A stretch of 59,183 bases of DNA from Puniceicoccales bacterium (lineage in GTDB: Bacteria > Verrucomicrobiota > Verrucomicrobiia > Opitutales > JAIRKQ01). Positions 25,556-34,857 of this stretch are shown here, in pieces. The translations under genes were made by a program, and so were the position numbers. Within the stretch, counting starts at the first letter, position 1. Each line of letters opens with the position of its first letter. Below the pieces are notes generated by a model. The model did no database searches and was not told the origin of the DNA. It saw only the letters and a program-made list of their open reading frames with translations. The stretch spans positions 1 to 59,183 of the forward strand of contig JAIRXR010000010.1 of the NCBI GenBank assembly GCA_031268175.1, written 5' to 3'.

Positions 25556-26113
25556 GTGGAACGAATCGCCAGAGACCTGAATCTGAAAATAATTCCCGAT
25601 TCGCCGTTCTACGGAATGTTTCCAAAAATTGGCGGCCTGCTCGGCAGGCAAACGCTGTGCGGTAAATTATACGGCAAGCAGCTGACTGTGTGCGTGACAA
25701 AGTTTCCCGGCTGCAAACAATTTCCGATGCGGATCGTCGCAAGAGTTGACCTGCACATCGAAAAGCAATTTAAAATAACCGCCAGGGCAAAGCCTTTTTT
25801 CTCCAGCATTCACAAAATTTTCGACGGGAACGCATTTTTCAGCAACAATCCGATTTTGGACGGCAGATTGCTGTTTTTCACCGACGACGGCCGCCTTCTC
25901 CGGGCGATCCTCGGCTACGAAGAGATTCATGATCAATTGTGCACCATTTGGCAACCGGGAAAACGCAGTGGCACGCTAATCGCGAGCAACAATTCCGTCA
26001 TTTACCACGAGCCATTCGGTTTGGTCACGAAGGCAGTCCGCGGAAGAATAGAGAGCGCAGTCACGCTGATTTGCGACGTTGCTGATATCCTGAAAATGTT
26101 CGGAGCAAATTGA
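25556..26113 (+). CDS. Hypothetical protein, 185 residues
   Basis: Family not recognised. The frame starts with GTG at 25556 with no clear ribosome site, 30 bases after mgtE. The protein is soluble, mixed alpha/beta, with a beta-rich core (GKLYGKQLTVCVTKFPG, then LLFFTDDGRLLRAIL) and a C-terminal helix. No signal peptide, membrane segment or catalytic motif is evident. It overlaps the next frame start by four bases, but exonuclease III begins further downstream at 26188. Confidence 0.55.
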   Translation: MERIARDLNLKIIPDSPFYGMFPKIGGLLGRQTLCGKLYGKQLTVCVTKFPGCKQFPMRIVARVDLHIEKQFKITARAKPFFSSIHKIFDGNAFFSNNPILDGRLLFFTDDGRLLRAILGYEEIHDQLCTIWQPGKRSGTLIASNNSVIYHEPFGLVTKAVRGRIESAVTLICDVADILKMFGAN

Positions 26114-26187
26114 CTGCAGCGACGGGCGAAGCTTTGCCAGTTGAAATGCGACTCGACAAGATTTGCGCAATTGCAATCATTCCTGCC

Positions 26188-26955
26188 ATGCGCATAGTTT
26201 CGTGGAATGTGAACGGCCTACGCGCAGCATTGAAAAAAAACTTCTACGCATCAGTCGCCGTACTTGACGCGGACATCCTCTGCCTTCAGGAAATAAAGGT
26301 TGATGAGAATTCCATTCCCGATCTCGACCTGCCCGCCTATGAAAAATTTTTCAACTCGGCGGTACGCATGGGATATTCCGGCACCGCACTTTTCACGAAA
26401 ATTCATCCGAAAAGTGTGGATTGTCAAACGGAACTCGACGCACTGACGGAAAGCGGAGAAGGCAGGGTCATCGTCGCCGAATACGACACATTTTACCTCG
26501 TAAATGTCTACACTCCAAACTCCGGCAGCGAGCTAAGACGATTACGCTTCCGCCACAGAGTTTGGGATGTGGAAATGCTGAAATTGTTGCTAAAATTGGA
26601 AAAAGCGAAGCCGGTCATTCTATGCGGCGACATGAATGTCGCCCACTGCGAAATTGACCTGGCAAACCCGAAGGCTAATCGCTTTTCCGCCGGATTCACC
26701 GATGAAGAGCGCGAAGGAATGGCAAATCTTTTGGAAAAATTCGGCGTGGACTCATTCAGAAAGCTCCACCCAACAGCCGAAAAGTGCTACAGCTGGTGGT
26801 CGCATAGGGCGGGCGCACGCGAAAGAAATGTTGGCTGGCGCATAGACTACATCATGGTCGCGAAATCAATTGCTGAAAAAATTAAATCTGCGTTCATAGC
26901 GGACAAAATTTTCGGGTCGGATCATGCCCCAGTCGGCATGGACGTTGATTTGTGA
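26188..26955 (+). CDS. xth: Exodeoxyribonuclease III / AP endonuclease
   Basis: A 255-residue repair nuclease with all the family motifs: MRIVSWNVNGLRA, LCLQEIK (catalytic Glu), NVYTPNSG (catalytic Tyr), LCGDMNVAH, WRIDYIMVA and GSDHAPVGMDV (catalytic Asp-His). It nicks DNA 5' of abasic sites and degrades 3' ends of duplex DNA. ATG at 26188 gives the usual family start; the frame upstream is not family-like. It is followed by tRNA-Gln after 105 bases. Confidence 0.96.
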   Translation: MRIVSWNVNGLRAALKKNFYASVAVLDADILCLQEIKVDENSIPDLDLPAYEKFFNSAVRMGYSGTALFTKIHPKSVDCQTELDALTESGEGRVIVAEYDTFYLVNVYTPNSGSELRRLRFRHRVWDVEMLKLLLKLEKAKPVILCGDMNVAHCEIDLANPKANRFSAGFTDEEREGMANLLEKFGVDSFRKLHPTAEKCYSWWSHRAGARERNVGWRIDYIMVAKSIAEKIKSAFIADKIFGSDHAPVGMDVDL

Positions 26956-27060
26956 TCTCTTCCGCGCGAAAACACGGACAGCTGGCATATTTTGCTTGAA
27001 AGCGCAGCTGATATCAGTTGCATGCGCACCGTCGTCACAGATTGCAGGCAGCATTGCGAT

Positions 27061-27134
27061 TGCCCGATGGTGTAATGGTAGCACAACGGATTCTGACTCC
27101 GTTTGTTTAGGTTCGAGACCTGATCGGGCAGCCA
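27061..27134 (+). tRNA. tRNA-Gln (CTG)
   Basis: Acceptor TGCCCGA pairs with TCGGGCA, the anticodon stem ACGGA/TCCGT holds the loop TTCTGAC (anticodon CTG), and the T arm has TTCGAGA. G73 and encoded CCA complete the gene. The T1-A72 pair and G73 are typical of tRNA-Gln. Confidence 0.93.
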
Positions 27135-27229
27135 TTGTGGCGGTGCACAGGGGCAATGGCAGCAAACGGACTCCTTACGTGAAATTTTTATGAAAAAGGC
27201 CCTTCAAATTTTTAAAAATCTTATTTTTG

Positions 27230-27258
27230 TTGACTTTTTTAGACGCTACGGTTACACA
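27230..27258 (+). promoter_or_regulatory. Promoter-like sequence before the response regulator
   Basis: TTGACT at 27230-27235, a 17-base spacer and TACACA at 27253-27258, 28 bases upstream of the ATG at 27286. The -35 is good, the -10 weak. This supports the start at 27286 over the longer frame from 27190. Confidence 0.35.
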
Positions 27259-27285
27259 GACGTCCAACTTTTACGATTGGTGCAT

Positions 27286-28071
27286 ATGATGCATAGAAAT
27301 ACACCCTTAGTTGTTCTGTCAGAGGACGATGTCAAGTTGGCGGACATTCTGCAAAAACAAATAGAAATGTCCGGAATGGAGGTGCAAACGTTCTATGACG
27401 GCGCTGGGACAATCAAATTTTTGCAGCGCGAAGCAGCGAGCGTCCTGCTTCTCGACATAAATCTCCCAGACATCGATGGCTTCGACGTCATAAAGCATTT
27501 GCAGAACAGCCGCATCGACGTGCCGGTGATTTTTCTAACCGCCTTTTCCGACGAGTACTATAAAATCAAAGGCTTCGATGCCGGAGCCGAAGATTTCGTG
27601 ACAAAACCATTTAGTTTTACGGAACTAATCGCGAGAATAAAAGTGGTCCTCCGCAGGGCGTATGGCAAGGGCATGGACAACGTCTCCGGAAATGCCGCGC
27701 TGTGTGATGACGAGTTCGAATTCTGCGACGCGATCGTAAAGCCGTCGCTGATGCAAATTGTCTTTAAAAACGGCAACATCGTCCCGATAGGCCGAAAAGA
27801 ATTGGGCGTCCTCAAGCACTTTTCATCCAATGAAAATACAATTCTAAGCAGAAGAAATCTAATACACAATGTGTGGGGGAAATACGCGAATGTTAAGAGT
27901 CGCTCACTTGACCAGTACATTGTAAAAATTCGGCAAATGCTGAAGGAAAACGGCGCCAACGCGGATGCGCTACACACGCTGCACGGAATTGGGTACATCT
28001 ACACAACGAGGCCGGGAATTCCGGATATGACGCGCCGGGAATACGCCGACGCCTTCGATGTCATGCTCTAG
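27286..28071 (+). CDS. Orphan OmpR-family response regulator
   Basis: A 261-residue protein with an N-terminal receiver domain (LVVLSEDDVKLADIL; phosphorylation site in LLLDINLPDIDGFDV; LTAF; the Lys in FVTKPFS) and a C-terminal winged-helix DNA-binding domain of the OmpR type (VPIGRKELGVLKHF, then RSLDQYIVKIRQML, and LHTLHGIGYIYT). It would bind DNA as a dimer on phosphorylation. No histidine kinase gene is nearby, so the partner is unknown. The gene is preceded by its own promoter-like sequence and tRNA-Gln and followed by a 457-base gap. Confidence 0.88.
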   Translation: MMHRNTPLVVLSEDDVKLADILQKQIEMSGMEVQTFYDGAGTIKFLQREAASVLLLDINLPDIDGFDVIKHLQNSRIDVPVIFLTAFSDEYYKIKGFDAGAEDFVTKPFSFTELIARIKVVLRRAYGKGMDNVSGNAALCDDEFEFCDAIVKPSLMQIVFKNGNIVPIGRKELGVLKHFSSNENTILSRRNLIHNVWGKYANVKSRSLDQYIVKIRQMLKENGANADALHTLHGIGYIYTTRPGIPDMTRREYADAFDVML

Positions 28072-28118
28072 ACGGAATATGGGCGAAAAGTCGTTCTCTG
28101 CAGTGGCGTTTCAATTTG

Positions 28119-28289
28119 CTACAAAGTGGTAATTCCGGGCCTATGTCCGCCTGTGCCAGTTTTAGTGGCCGGGATCGGTGAGTGAATTGCGCCGTGAGCT
28201 AGGCAACGGCAACAGGAAATAAAAGTCAACACAAAAACGGGCAAAACTAACCCAAAAATTTGACGCCGCACGAAATATTGCACCGCCAT
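28119..28289 (-). CDS. Possible small lipoprotein, 56 residues
   Basis: The minus-strand frame has a positive start (VRRQ), a hydrophobic stretch and a lipobox-like LTFISCC (IFGLVLPVFVLTFISC). The rest is short and rich in Gly, Thr and Pro. No family is recognised and no ribosome site is seen. It would be the only gene in the 28072-28528 gap, which also holds a GCTGCC/GGCAGC hairpin at 28292-28306. Confidence 0.25.
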   Translation of the reverse strand: MAVQYFVRRQIFGLVLPVFVLTFISCCRCLAHGAIHSPIPATKTGTGGHRPGITTL

Positions 28290-28291
28290 AA

Positions 28292-28306
28292 CGCTGCCGC
28301 GGGCAG
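28292..28306. repeat. Short hairpin, GCTGCC/GGCAGC
   Basis: Six perfect pairs with a three-base loop in the gap 28072-28528. It has no T-run and its role is unknown. The rest of the gap shows no convincing gene on the plus strand. Confidence 0.4.
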
Positions 28307-28485
28307 CAATTGTGCGTGGCGCCAGGCGGCGTGGCATTTTGTGGAAATATTTCTAAAAAAAACTTGTAAACTGGATAAAAGTCGCAATGTTGCGTGAAGC
28401 GTTAGGGTTAGATTGCCCCGTGGTTTTTGTGGAGTCCATTGGACAAAGCGATCCAACGGAGTTTGTGGATGTTTCTACTGCTCGG

Positions 28486-28500
28486 GCACGCATTGCGTGC
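28486..28500 (+). other. Hairpin in the rpsO leader
   Basis: GCACGC and GCGTGC with a three-base loop, 28 bases before the rpsO start. S15 often represses its own mRNA by binding structures in the leader, so this stem is a candidate element. Only the stem is seen; no known S15 leader motif is recognised. Confidence 0.3.
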
Positions 28501-28528
28501 TTCAAAATCATGCAAATTAGTAAAATTA

Positions 28529-28783
28529 ATGAAAAAGATTGATATAATTTCCGAATTCGGAAAGGATGAAAAAGATACCGGTTCGAGCTGTGTGCAGGTA
28601 GCGCTTCTCTCCAGTAGGATCAGACACCTCACGGAACATTTGAAGACCAATAGAAGAGATTTTCACTCCCGGCGTGGATTGGTCTCCATGGCGAATAGGC
28701 GCAGAAAATTGCTAAGCTATATCAAACTACACGAGCCGGAAAGCTACGGAGAAATAATCCAAAAGCTCAATTTGCGCAAATAG
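28529..28783 (+). CDS. rpsO: Ribosomal protein S15
   Basis: An 84-residue primary 16S-rRNA-binding protein with the family core TGSSCVQVALLSSRIRHLTEHL, HSRRGLVSMANRRRKLLSYIK and the C-terminal Leu-Asn-Leu-Arg end (IQKLNLRK). ATG at 28529 is preferred over earlier in-frame starts because the family begins there. The usual length is 88-89. It precedes pnp, the standard rpsO-pnp order in bacteria, with a hairpin between. Confidence 0.95.
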   Translation: MKKIDIISEFGKDEKDTGSSCVQVALLSSRIRHLTEHLKTNRRDFHSRRGLVSMANRRRKLLSYIKLHEPESYGEIIQKLNLRK

Positions 28784-28807
28784 TTTGCCGCTGTAAATGC
28801 TTCCCGT

Positions 28808-28823
28808 CCCGTACGAATACGGG
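28808..28823 (+). other. Hairpin between rpsO and pnp
   Basis: CCCGTA and TACGGG flank a CGAA tetraloop; weaker pairs extend it. No T-run follows. In many bacteria the rpsO-pnp spacer holds a processing hairpin cut by RNase III that lets PNPase control its own mRNA. This one is at the right place, but cutting is an inference. Confidence 0.45.
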
Positions 28824-28866
28824 GAGGGTGGCTGTTGATTGAATAAAAAATATTAGGAATAAACAA

Positions 28867-31200
28867 ATGGAGCATAGATATGAAGTAGTGGTCGGTGAAT
28901 TTTCGATGAAATTTTCCACCGGCACGCTCGCCAAGCAGGCAAATGGAGCGGTCTGGGTAAGCTCGGGCGAAACAATGATTTTAGTTACGGCGACCGCATC
29001 GAATGCGCTGCGGCCCGAGCAGGATTTTTTCCCCCTATCCGTGGACTACAGGGAAAAATTTTCCGCCGCCGGTCGCATGCCAGGAGGGTACAACAAGCGC
29101 GAAGGAAGGCCATCGGAGAAGGAGGTTTTGACAGCAAGAATGTGCGATCGTCCGCTGCGACCGCTCTTTCCAAAAGGCTTTATGAATGAAGTGCAGGTGA
29201 TTGGCACTCTGTATTCCACCGACTTGAAAAACGAAGCCGATGTTTTGATGATAAACGGTGCATCGGCCGCCTTGATGTGTTCCGATATTCCGTGGAATGG
29301 CCCAATAGGCTGCGTTAGGATCGGAGAAATCGACGGTGAACTCGTCGCAAGCCCGACCAACGAGCAAATGTTTTCGTCCACACTCGATCTGATATACGTC
29401 GGAAACGAGCGCGACATGATGATGATAGAGGGCAACGCAGACCAAATTTCCGAGGAGCGCTTCATAGAGGCCTTGGAATTTGGACAAAGGCAAATTCAGC
29501 CGATAATTGCCGCCCAAAAAGAGCTGGCGGAAATGTTCCACAAACAAAAGAGGCAGTTTGCGTTGGTTTTGGCCGATGAGAAAATCGTCAAAATCTGTGC
29601 CACCTTCGAAGGCAAGTTGAGTGATGCCATTTTTCGAAACGGCAAGATTGAGCGAGAAAATGCCATTAGAGCGCTGAAGGAGGAAGCAAAGGCGGCGATC
29701 ATCGAAAAACTCGGAGAGGCGGAATTTTGCGAAACTTCGCTGAACATGGCGTTCGAAGACATCCAGGAAAAATTCTTCAAAAGCAACATACTGGACAATA
29801 GTCGCCGCGTCGATGGCCGAGACATGGCGGAATTGCGCCCCATTGAGTGCGCCGTCGACACGCTGCCAGTCGTTCACGGATCATCAATTTTTCAGCGCGG
29901 CGAAACGCAGGCATTGGTGTCGCTCACCCTGGGGTGCTCCGATGGCACACAAGAAATTGACGCAATTACCGGCGGCGTACAATCGAAATCATTCTATTTG
30001 CACTACAATTTTCCTCCGTTTTCCGTCGGCGAAACCGGCCGCATCGGCACCGTTGGAAGGCGGGAAATTGGACATGGAGCATTGGCCGAACGCTCGCTGT
30101 CTCCAGTAATCCCAGCGGAAGATGCATTCCCCTACTCAATAAGGATCGTTTCCGACATCCTTGAATCGAATGGATCGTCGTCGATGGCCAGTGTCTGCGG
30201 CGGATGCCTCGCACTCATGGATGCGGGAATTCCCATAACCGGTACCGTCGCCGGGATTTCCGTCGGCCTCGTAACGCGCAGTGGCGGCACGGGAAACATA
30301 GAAAAATACGCCATCCTGACGGACATTACCGGCATGGAGGATCACTTCGGCGACATGGATTTCAAGCTTTCCGGCACGCGAAATGGCATCACCGGTGTCC
30401 AGCTTGACCTAAAAATCCAGGGGTTGCCCATCGAAATCGCCAAGGAGGCCATCATGCAAAATAAGCGGGCGCGCATGCAAATCCTCGACACGATGGAATC
30501 CACAATTGCCGCACCGAGGGAAGCGCTAAAGCCAAATGCTCCAAAAATTCACAGCATGCAGATCGACTCCGACAAGATCGGTGCGCTGATAGGCCCGGGC
30601 GGGAAAAACATCAAACGCATAACGGAGATAACCGGGGCGCAGATAGATATTAACGAAGACAATAGCGGAAAGATCGTCGTGTTTGCGCCGAAGCAGGAGT
30701 CGCTAGATTTTGCTATCAAGGAAATCGAGCTAATCTGCTGCGACATCGAACAGGGCAAAGTATACCGTGGCAAAGTCATGTCCATAAAGGAATTTGGAGT
30801 TTTCGTCGAATGCCTGCCAGGAAAGGAAGGGTTGGTTCACGTATCCGAAATGGCGGATTTCCGCGTGGAAAACCCGGCCGACATTTGCAAAATTGGCGAC
30901 GAGATCATCGTAAAATGTGTCGGAATGGATGAAAAGGGCCGCGTGAGGCTGAGCCGTCGCGCCGTAATCTGCGAAGCCAAGGGCATACCCTACGAAGCAA
31001 CATCACCGAGATCACCGAGTGGCGACAGGAAGGGACGCTCATTCGAAGGCAACAGAGGTGGCCGTTCGTTTGGCCACAGCGAGGACAGGGAAAGAAGATT
31101 TGGAGGAGGTGGTGGCGGTGGCCACTCGAACGATCGCGGAAGGGACCGCGGCAGACGCGACTTCAGGGGCGATAGAAACGGCGGTCGCGGAGCCCGCTAA
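28867..31200 (+). CDS. pnp: Polynucleotide phosphorylase
   Basis: A 777-residue phosphorolytic 3'-5' exoribonuclease. In order: first RNase PH domain, the helical linker, second RNase PH domain with the catalytic region ([40 protein letters not shown]), KH domain ([20 protein letters not shown]) and S1 domain ([19 protein letters not shown]). After S1 there is a tail of about 75 residues rich in Gly, Arg and Ser (RGR, RGG, GGGGGGG). Such RG-rich ends often bind RNA or partner proteins. Starts after an AGGAAT ribosome site and follows rpsO. Confidence 0.97.
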   Translation: MEHRYEVVVGEFSMKFSTGTLAKQANGAVWVSSGETMILVTATASNALRPEQDFFPLSVDYREKFSAAGRMPGGYNKREGRPSEKEVLTARMCDRPLRPLFPKGFMNEVQVIGTLYSTDLKNEADVLMINGASAALMCSDIPWNGPIGCVRIGEIDGELVASPTNEQMFSSTLDLIYVGNERDMMMIEGNADQISEERFIEALEFGQRQIQPIIAAQKELAEMFHKQKRQFALVLADEKIVKICATFEGKLSDAIFRNGKIERENAIRALKEEAKAAIIEKLGEAEFCETSLNMAFEDIQEKFFKSNILDNSRRVDGRDMAELRPIECAVDTLPVVHGSSIFQRGETQALVSLTLGCSDGTQEIDAITGGVQSKSFYLHYNFPPFSVGETGRIGTVGRREIGHGALAERSLSPVIPAEDAFPYSIRIVSDILESNGSSSMASVCGGCLALMDAGIPITGTVAGISVGLVTRSGGTGNIEKYAILTDITGMEDHFGDMDFKLSGTRNGITGVQLDLKIQGLPIEIAKEAIMQNKRARMQILDTMESTIAAPREALKPNAPKIHSMQIDSDKIGALIGPGGKNIKRITEITGAQIDINEDNSGKIVVFAPKQESLDFAIKEIELICCDIEQGKVYRGKVMSIKEFGVFVECLPGKEGLVHVSEMADFRVENPADICKIGDEIIVKCVGMDEKGRVRLSRRAVICEAKGIPYEATSPRSPSGDRKGRSFEGNRGGRSFGHSEDRERRFGGGGGGGHSNDRGRDRGRRDFRGDRNGGRGAR

Positions 31201-31226
31201 CCGGCCCTCCGATTCCGATCAAAGCC

Positions 31227-31396
31227 TTGGGCGAGCTTCTAGCTTCGGCGATTGCCGGTGAAGGCTCGTAGCGTTTCGCCCTATGTTGCCTTTCTTTGCC
31301 CAAAGCCTGCTTTTGGAGGTGCTAGAAGCGCTGCGCACAGTGCGCAACCACTTACCGAGCGCCAAGTGGGAGCTGGAAACCATTGGCCAATGGTTT
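31227..31396 (+). other. Structured non-coding region of several stem-loops
   Basis: The gap 31201-31461 after pnp holds no gene but many strong inverted repeats. GGGCGA at 31229-31234 pairs with TCGCCC at 31276-31281, enclosing CGGC/GCCG at 31246-31257. TGCGCAC/GTGCGCA flank one base at 31332-31346. CCACTT/AAGTGG flank ten bases at 31348-31369. AAACCATTGGCCAATGGTTT at 31377-31396 is a perfect 20-base palindrome. A 3' end of the pnp transcript, a protein-binding site or a small RNA are all possible. It does not match the RNase P, tmRNA or SRP core sequences that I know. Confidence 0.5.
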
Positions 31397-31461
31397 GGGT
31401 GCGCTCACTGAAATAGCGCCACGCTGCAGCCATCCTGTAGGCATCGGAGTACTATCCAAAT

Positions 31462-32466
31462 TTACAAATCAGAATTAAGCAGGTGATTGTGTTCGCAACG
31501 CAGAAGCTCGGCGGCAGATATCGCGGCAGTTCCGTGCTTGGAAACGACGATGCCGGCGGCAATATTTGCGAATTTTGCGGCTCGACTACCGGATTCTCCA
31601 ACTGCAAGCGCGGCCGTCAAGCACGCTATCACCGTGTCTCCGGCACCGGAAACGTCGAAAACCTCCCTGGCATAGGTCGGAATTTGTAAAATTTTTCCGC
31701 TTTCTTCGCGAATCACCATTCCATCGGCACCGAGCGTTACCGCGAAATTTTTTGGAGAAAATCTTTCGCAAATCTTTTCACAAATCTCATCCATGGGAAA
31801 TTCATCGCCGTGGAGCAGGTCAAGGCCGACCAGTTGCGCTGCTTCCTGCTTGTTGGGTGTCATCAGCGAAACACCGGAAAATTTTAGCCCATTCGCCGGC
31901 TTTGGATCGATCGCCACAAACGTATTTCCCTCCAGCGCCGCACCAATAAATTTTCCAATGTTGCCATTTGTCAGCGTACCCTTTGCATAATCACTCAGAA
32001 TTAGCGCATCGGCAATCCTGATTTTTTCGCAAATTTCACCCAGTGAGGCATCGCTGCCAATGGCATAGTCGCTCTTTTTTCCTTCGCGATCAATGCGACA
32101 TAGCTGCTGCCCACGCACGACGACGCGTGCCTTGGTAATTGTGCTGACATCCGAAAATTTGCAGCTCCGATCGAGGAAAACTTTCCCACCTTCGAGCATA
32201 TTCTCAACCAGTACGCCACCGCTGTCGATGCCAATCTTTCCGATAATTTCCGTCGCGCACCCCAGCTGGGAAACGTTCAATGCAACGTTGGCAGCTGCGC
32301 CTAGGGCGTATCTATCGTTCTCGACCGCCACAACTGGCACGGGAGCCTCCGGCGAAATCCTAACTACATCGCCAACGATGTAGTGGTCCAGCATGATATC
32401 ACCGATTACCAAAACTCTGAGGCGGGAAATTCTGTCGAGTAATTTTTCCACCGCACGGATGATCAC
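31462..32466 (-). CDS. hldA: D-glycero-beta-D-manno-heptose 7-phosphate kinase
   Basis: A 334-residue PfkB-type sugar kinase. The signature VLVIGDIMLDHYIVGD, the ISPEAPVPVV stretch, LGAAANVALN and the GAGDTVIACLTAALA motif near the C terminus identify the RfaE/HldA family. It phosphorylates heptose 7-phosphate at C1 on the way to ADP-heptose for LPS core. There is no C-terminal nucleotidyltransferase domain, so this is the single-function HldA type rather than HldE. GmhB at 23457-24008 does the next step. A truncated OleC-like gene lies 36 bases upstream on the same strand. Confidence 0.93.
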   Translation of the reverse strand: MIIRAVEKLLDRISRLRVLVIGDIMLDHYIVGDVVRISPEAPVPVVAVENDRYALGAAANVALNVSQLGCATEIIGKIGIDSGGVLVENMLEGGKVFLDRSCKFSDVSTITKARVVVRGQQLCRIDREGKKSDYAIGSDASLGEICEKIRIADALILSDYAKGTLTNGNIGKFIGAALEGNTFVAIDPKPANGLKFSGVSLMTPNKQEAAQLVGLDLLHGDEFPMDEICEKICERFSPKNFAVTLGADGMVIREESGKILQIPTYAREVFDVSGAGDTVIACLTAALAVGESGSRAAKFANIAAGIVVSKHGTAAISAAELLRCEHNHLLNSDL

Positions 32467-32502
32467 ATTCTGTTGGTGATTTGCAAAGGAAAAGGTAAAA
32501 AT

Positions 32503-33138
32503 TCACGACTCCAATTTTGCGATACGAAATTTTTCAAAACTTGCCGTTACTTTGAATCTTTTGGAAAACGCTTCTAACTTTTTCAAAAAAATTTTTTCAA
32601 AAAATCCGACCCATGGCAGCAAAAATCTTCGCGGCGAAACGGAAATTCGCAGCGCGATCTCTCCAGATTTGCCGGCCACGAAATCAAATTTCGCGCTTCT
32701 AACCCACCAGAGACGCTCGAAAAGTGGCTCTATGCAGTATGGAAAGTATTCCTGTCCGCCCTTGGAAACGACATCGGCAATTTTTCCACAGCACCAAACC
32801 CTTCCACGTTGGTCAAAAAAGCCGTAGAGTTCCGTGTGCGTGAAATTTTTGAAATTCGCCCGTCTAAACACTATCTCGCCGAAGTGGCCGAGTGGTAAAT
32901 TTTCGTGGGATCGCACGCGCGTGAAACTTTTGCCGCTGGAAACGGCCACCACGCGCACCTCAAAATCTTTCTTTGCATGCCCCAAAACAATACCCGCACC
33001 GCACCGCTGCAATGGCAGACACCTATTTCTAAACTCTTCCTTCGGAAGCTGAAAAAATGGAAACTTTTCGTAGATTTCGCTGGCCGTTTTCCTGAAGTCA
33101 CGCATCGCCAAACGATATTTCAAATGTCTCCACGCCAA
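32503..33138 (-). pseudogene. Truncated OleC-like adenylate-forming enzyme (C-terminal part)
   Basis: A 211-residue frame that resembles the last third of OleC-type acyl-CoA/beta-lactone synthetases: CGAGIVLGHAKKDFEVRV, then LPLGHFGEIVF, and GFFDQRGRVWCCGKIADVV followed by FPYCIEPLFER, matching GYxDxxGRLWFCGRKxHRV and the C-terminal lid region. The N-terminal ATP- and acyl-binding part (about 300 residues), including the Thr/Ser-rich phosphate loop, is absent. Without it adenylation is not possible. The gene may be a relic of a hydrocarbon or fatty-acid pathway, or have taken another role. The similarity is read by eye. Confidence 0.45.
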
Positions 33139-33211
33139 TGTCGTTTGGAGTGTGCAAACAAAAACTTGCCAATCAACAAAAAAAACCGTTTAATCGGACC
33201 TTGGTTTTAGC

Positions 33212-34111
33212 ATGCAAGCCAATGGAAATCACGCACTAGCCCAGTACTGCGAATATATCCGCAGCGAGCGCAGATTTTCCCCGGCAACGGTCGCGACGTA
33301 CAAAAATGCGATCAATGTGTTTGTCGCGTGGAAATTTGGAAGCGGCTGCGTTGATTTTTTCGAGGTTTCACACAGGGATTTGCAGGACTTCATAATTGAA
33401 GAGCAAAGAAACCGCAGGCGCACGACTGTGCACAATCACGTTTCCGCTCTGCGCTCACTGTTTGAATTTCTGTTTGAAAATGGCAAAATTGCAACCAATC
33501 CGACCGTCGATCTGCTGACGCCCAAGCTGGAAAAGACACTACCAAAAATTTTCACTCTGTCGCAGATAAAGGAGCTGCTCGCAGCGCCAATGCGCGCACT
33601 TGGCAACAAAAAAATCTCCGCGGAAATCGCTCTGCGCGACGCAATGATCCTCGAACTATTCTACGGTGCCGGCCTGCGCATCGGTGAATTGAGAAACATC
33701 GAAATCGCGGACATCGACTTTACCAATCGCATACTCAAGGTCCTTGGAAAGCGCAGCAAGGAACGCATTTGCCCATTTTCCATGGCCGCCAGCGATGCCA
33801 TCAGACAATATCTGAGCATTCGCGAGAATCAGTCAGCGCCAAAATTACTAGCACGCGGCGAGCAACCGCTGACAGCCAGGGAAATACAATATCGCCTAAA
33901 ATTTTACCTGCGCTGTTCCGGATTGCCGGCAGATCTCTCGCCGCACAAAATGAGACATTCCTATGCGACGCACCTACTGAACGCTGGCGCAGACCTTCGG
34001 CTGCTACAAGAATTGCTTGGGCACGCAAACCTTTCGACAACGCAAATTTACACGCACGTGGATTCTGCTCGCATGAAAAGCATTCACAGCAGCTGCCATC
34101 CGCGGGCCTAG
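33212..34111 (+). CDS. xerC: Tyrosine recombinase XerC/XerD type
   Basis: A 299-residue recombinase with the SAM-like N-terminal domain (SERRFSPATVATYKNAI) and the catalytic domain carrying all family residues: Arg in GAGLRIGELRN, the Lys region, HKMRHSYATHLLNAGADL (His-x-x-Arg), LGHANLS (His) and the nucleophile Tyr in TTQIYTHV. The length and the end LLGHANLSTTQIYTHV fit XerC/XerD, which resolve chromosome dimers, better than a phage integrase, which usually is longer. Which of the two cannot be told. It stands alone with clpP downstream. Confidence 0.9.
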   Translation: MQANGNHALAQYCEYIRSERRFSPATVATYKNAINVFVAWKFGSGCVDFFEVSHRDLQDFIIEEQRNRRRTTVHNHVSALRSLFEFLFENGKIATNPTVDLLTPKLEKTLPKIFTLSQIKELLAAPMRALGNKKISAEIALRDAMILELFYGAGLRIGELRNIEIADIDFTNRILKVLGKRSKERICPFSMAASDAIRQYLSIRENQSAPKLLARGEQPLTAREIQYRLKFYLRCSGLPADLSPHKMRHSYATHLLNAGADLRLLQELLGHANLSTTQIYTHVDSARMKSIHSSCHPRA

Positions 34112-34195
34112 TCAAAATCGTAAAAATTTCCGCCGAAGGATTTGAGCCAACTAGATTGTTGATTTTGCCCCGGCAATCATTACATCTCGTAGAAT

Positions 34196-34846
34196 ATGAC
34201 TAAGTTGTTCGCGGCAAAATCGACTCATTTGGAGGAAGATGACGAAGAAGACGATGGGGAAGAAATTGTCCAATCGTGCGATTGCAAGGATGCCTCCAAT
34301 CACGTGGCACTTGTCCAAAAGCGCTTTCTCATGGAGAGAAAGATTTTTCTGTGGGGTGGCATCGACGACAAAACAGCCAAAGATATCACGGAAAAGCTGC
34401 TGTACCTCGAATTGGCAGCGCCGGGCAAGCAAATTGATTTTTTCATAAATACACCCGGCGGTTCCATAACTTCCGGAATGTCGATCTACGACACAATGGT
34501 CCTGATTTCATCGCCCATTCGCGTGATCGTCACTGGAATTGCGGCGAGCATGGGCTCAATCCTGCTCTGCGGGACAAAGAAAGGGAACAGATTCCTGTAT
34601 CCGAGCGCCAGAGTTTTGATACACCAACCGCTGATAATGGGCCAAATAGTCGCACAGGCCGTTGACATTAACATTCAGGCGCAGGAGATGGAGAAGACGC
34701 GGGCGGAGCTTAACAAAATTTTGGCGATGGCTTCGAGGCAGCCGCTGGAAAAAATAACGCGTGATACGGACCGCGATTTTTACATGAATGCGAAGGAGGC
34801 AATTGAGTACGGACTGGCGGATAAGGTCATCAAGAGGCTGTTTTAA
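34196..34846 (+). CDS. clpP: ATP-dependent Clp protease proteolytic subunit
   Basis: A 216-residue serine protease that forms the two-ring chamber fed by ClpX or ClpA. The catalytic triad is visible: Ser in GIAASMGSILL, His in ARVLIHQPL and Asp in ITRDTDRDFYM. The GGSITSGMSIYDTM segment lines the active site. The first 35 residues are an unusual acidic extension (HLEEDDEEDDGEEIV, then a CDCKD pair of cysteines) not found in typical ClpP; it may be trimmed on maturation. No clpX is next to it; GT8 genes follow after 11 bases. Confidence 0.95.
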   Translation: MTKLFAAKSTHLEEDDEEDDGEEIVQSCDCKDASNHVALVQKRFLMERKIFLWGGIDDKTAKDITEKLLYLELAAPGKQIDFFINTPGGSITSGMSIYDTMVLISSPIRVIVTGIAASMGSILLCGTKKGNRFLYPSARVLIHQPLIMGQIVAQAVDINIQAQEMEKTRAELNKILAMASRQPLEKITRDTDRDFYMNAKEAIEYGLADKVIKRLF

Positions 34847-34857
34847 CCTTTTAGCGC

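Noticed and set aside
31201..31461. The structured region as RNase P RNA, tmRNA or SRP RNA
   Set aside because: The conserved core sequences of these RNAs (for example GAGGAAAGTCC or a tRNA-like CCA end) are not present.
33212..34111. The tyrosine recombinase as a phage integrase tied to the attachment-like tRNA fragment
   Set aside because: It is about 300 residues with XerC/D features and lies 28 kb from the fragment among housekeeping genes.
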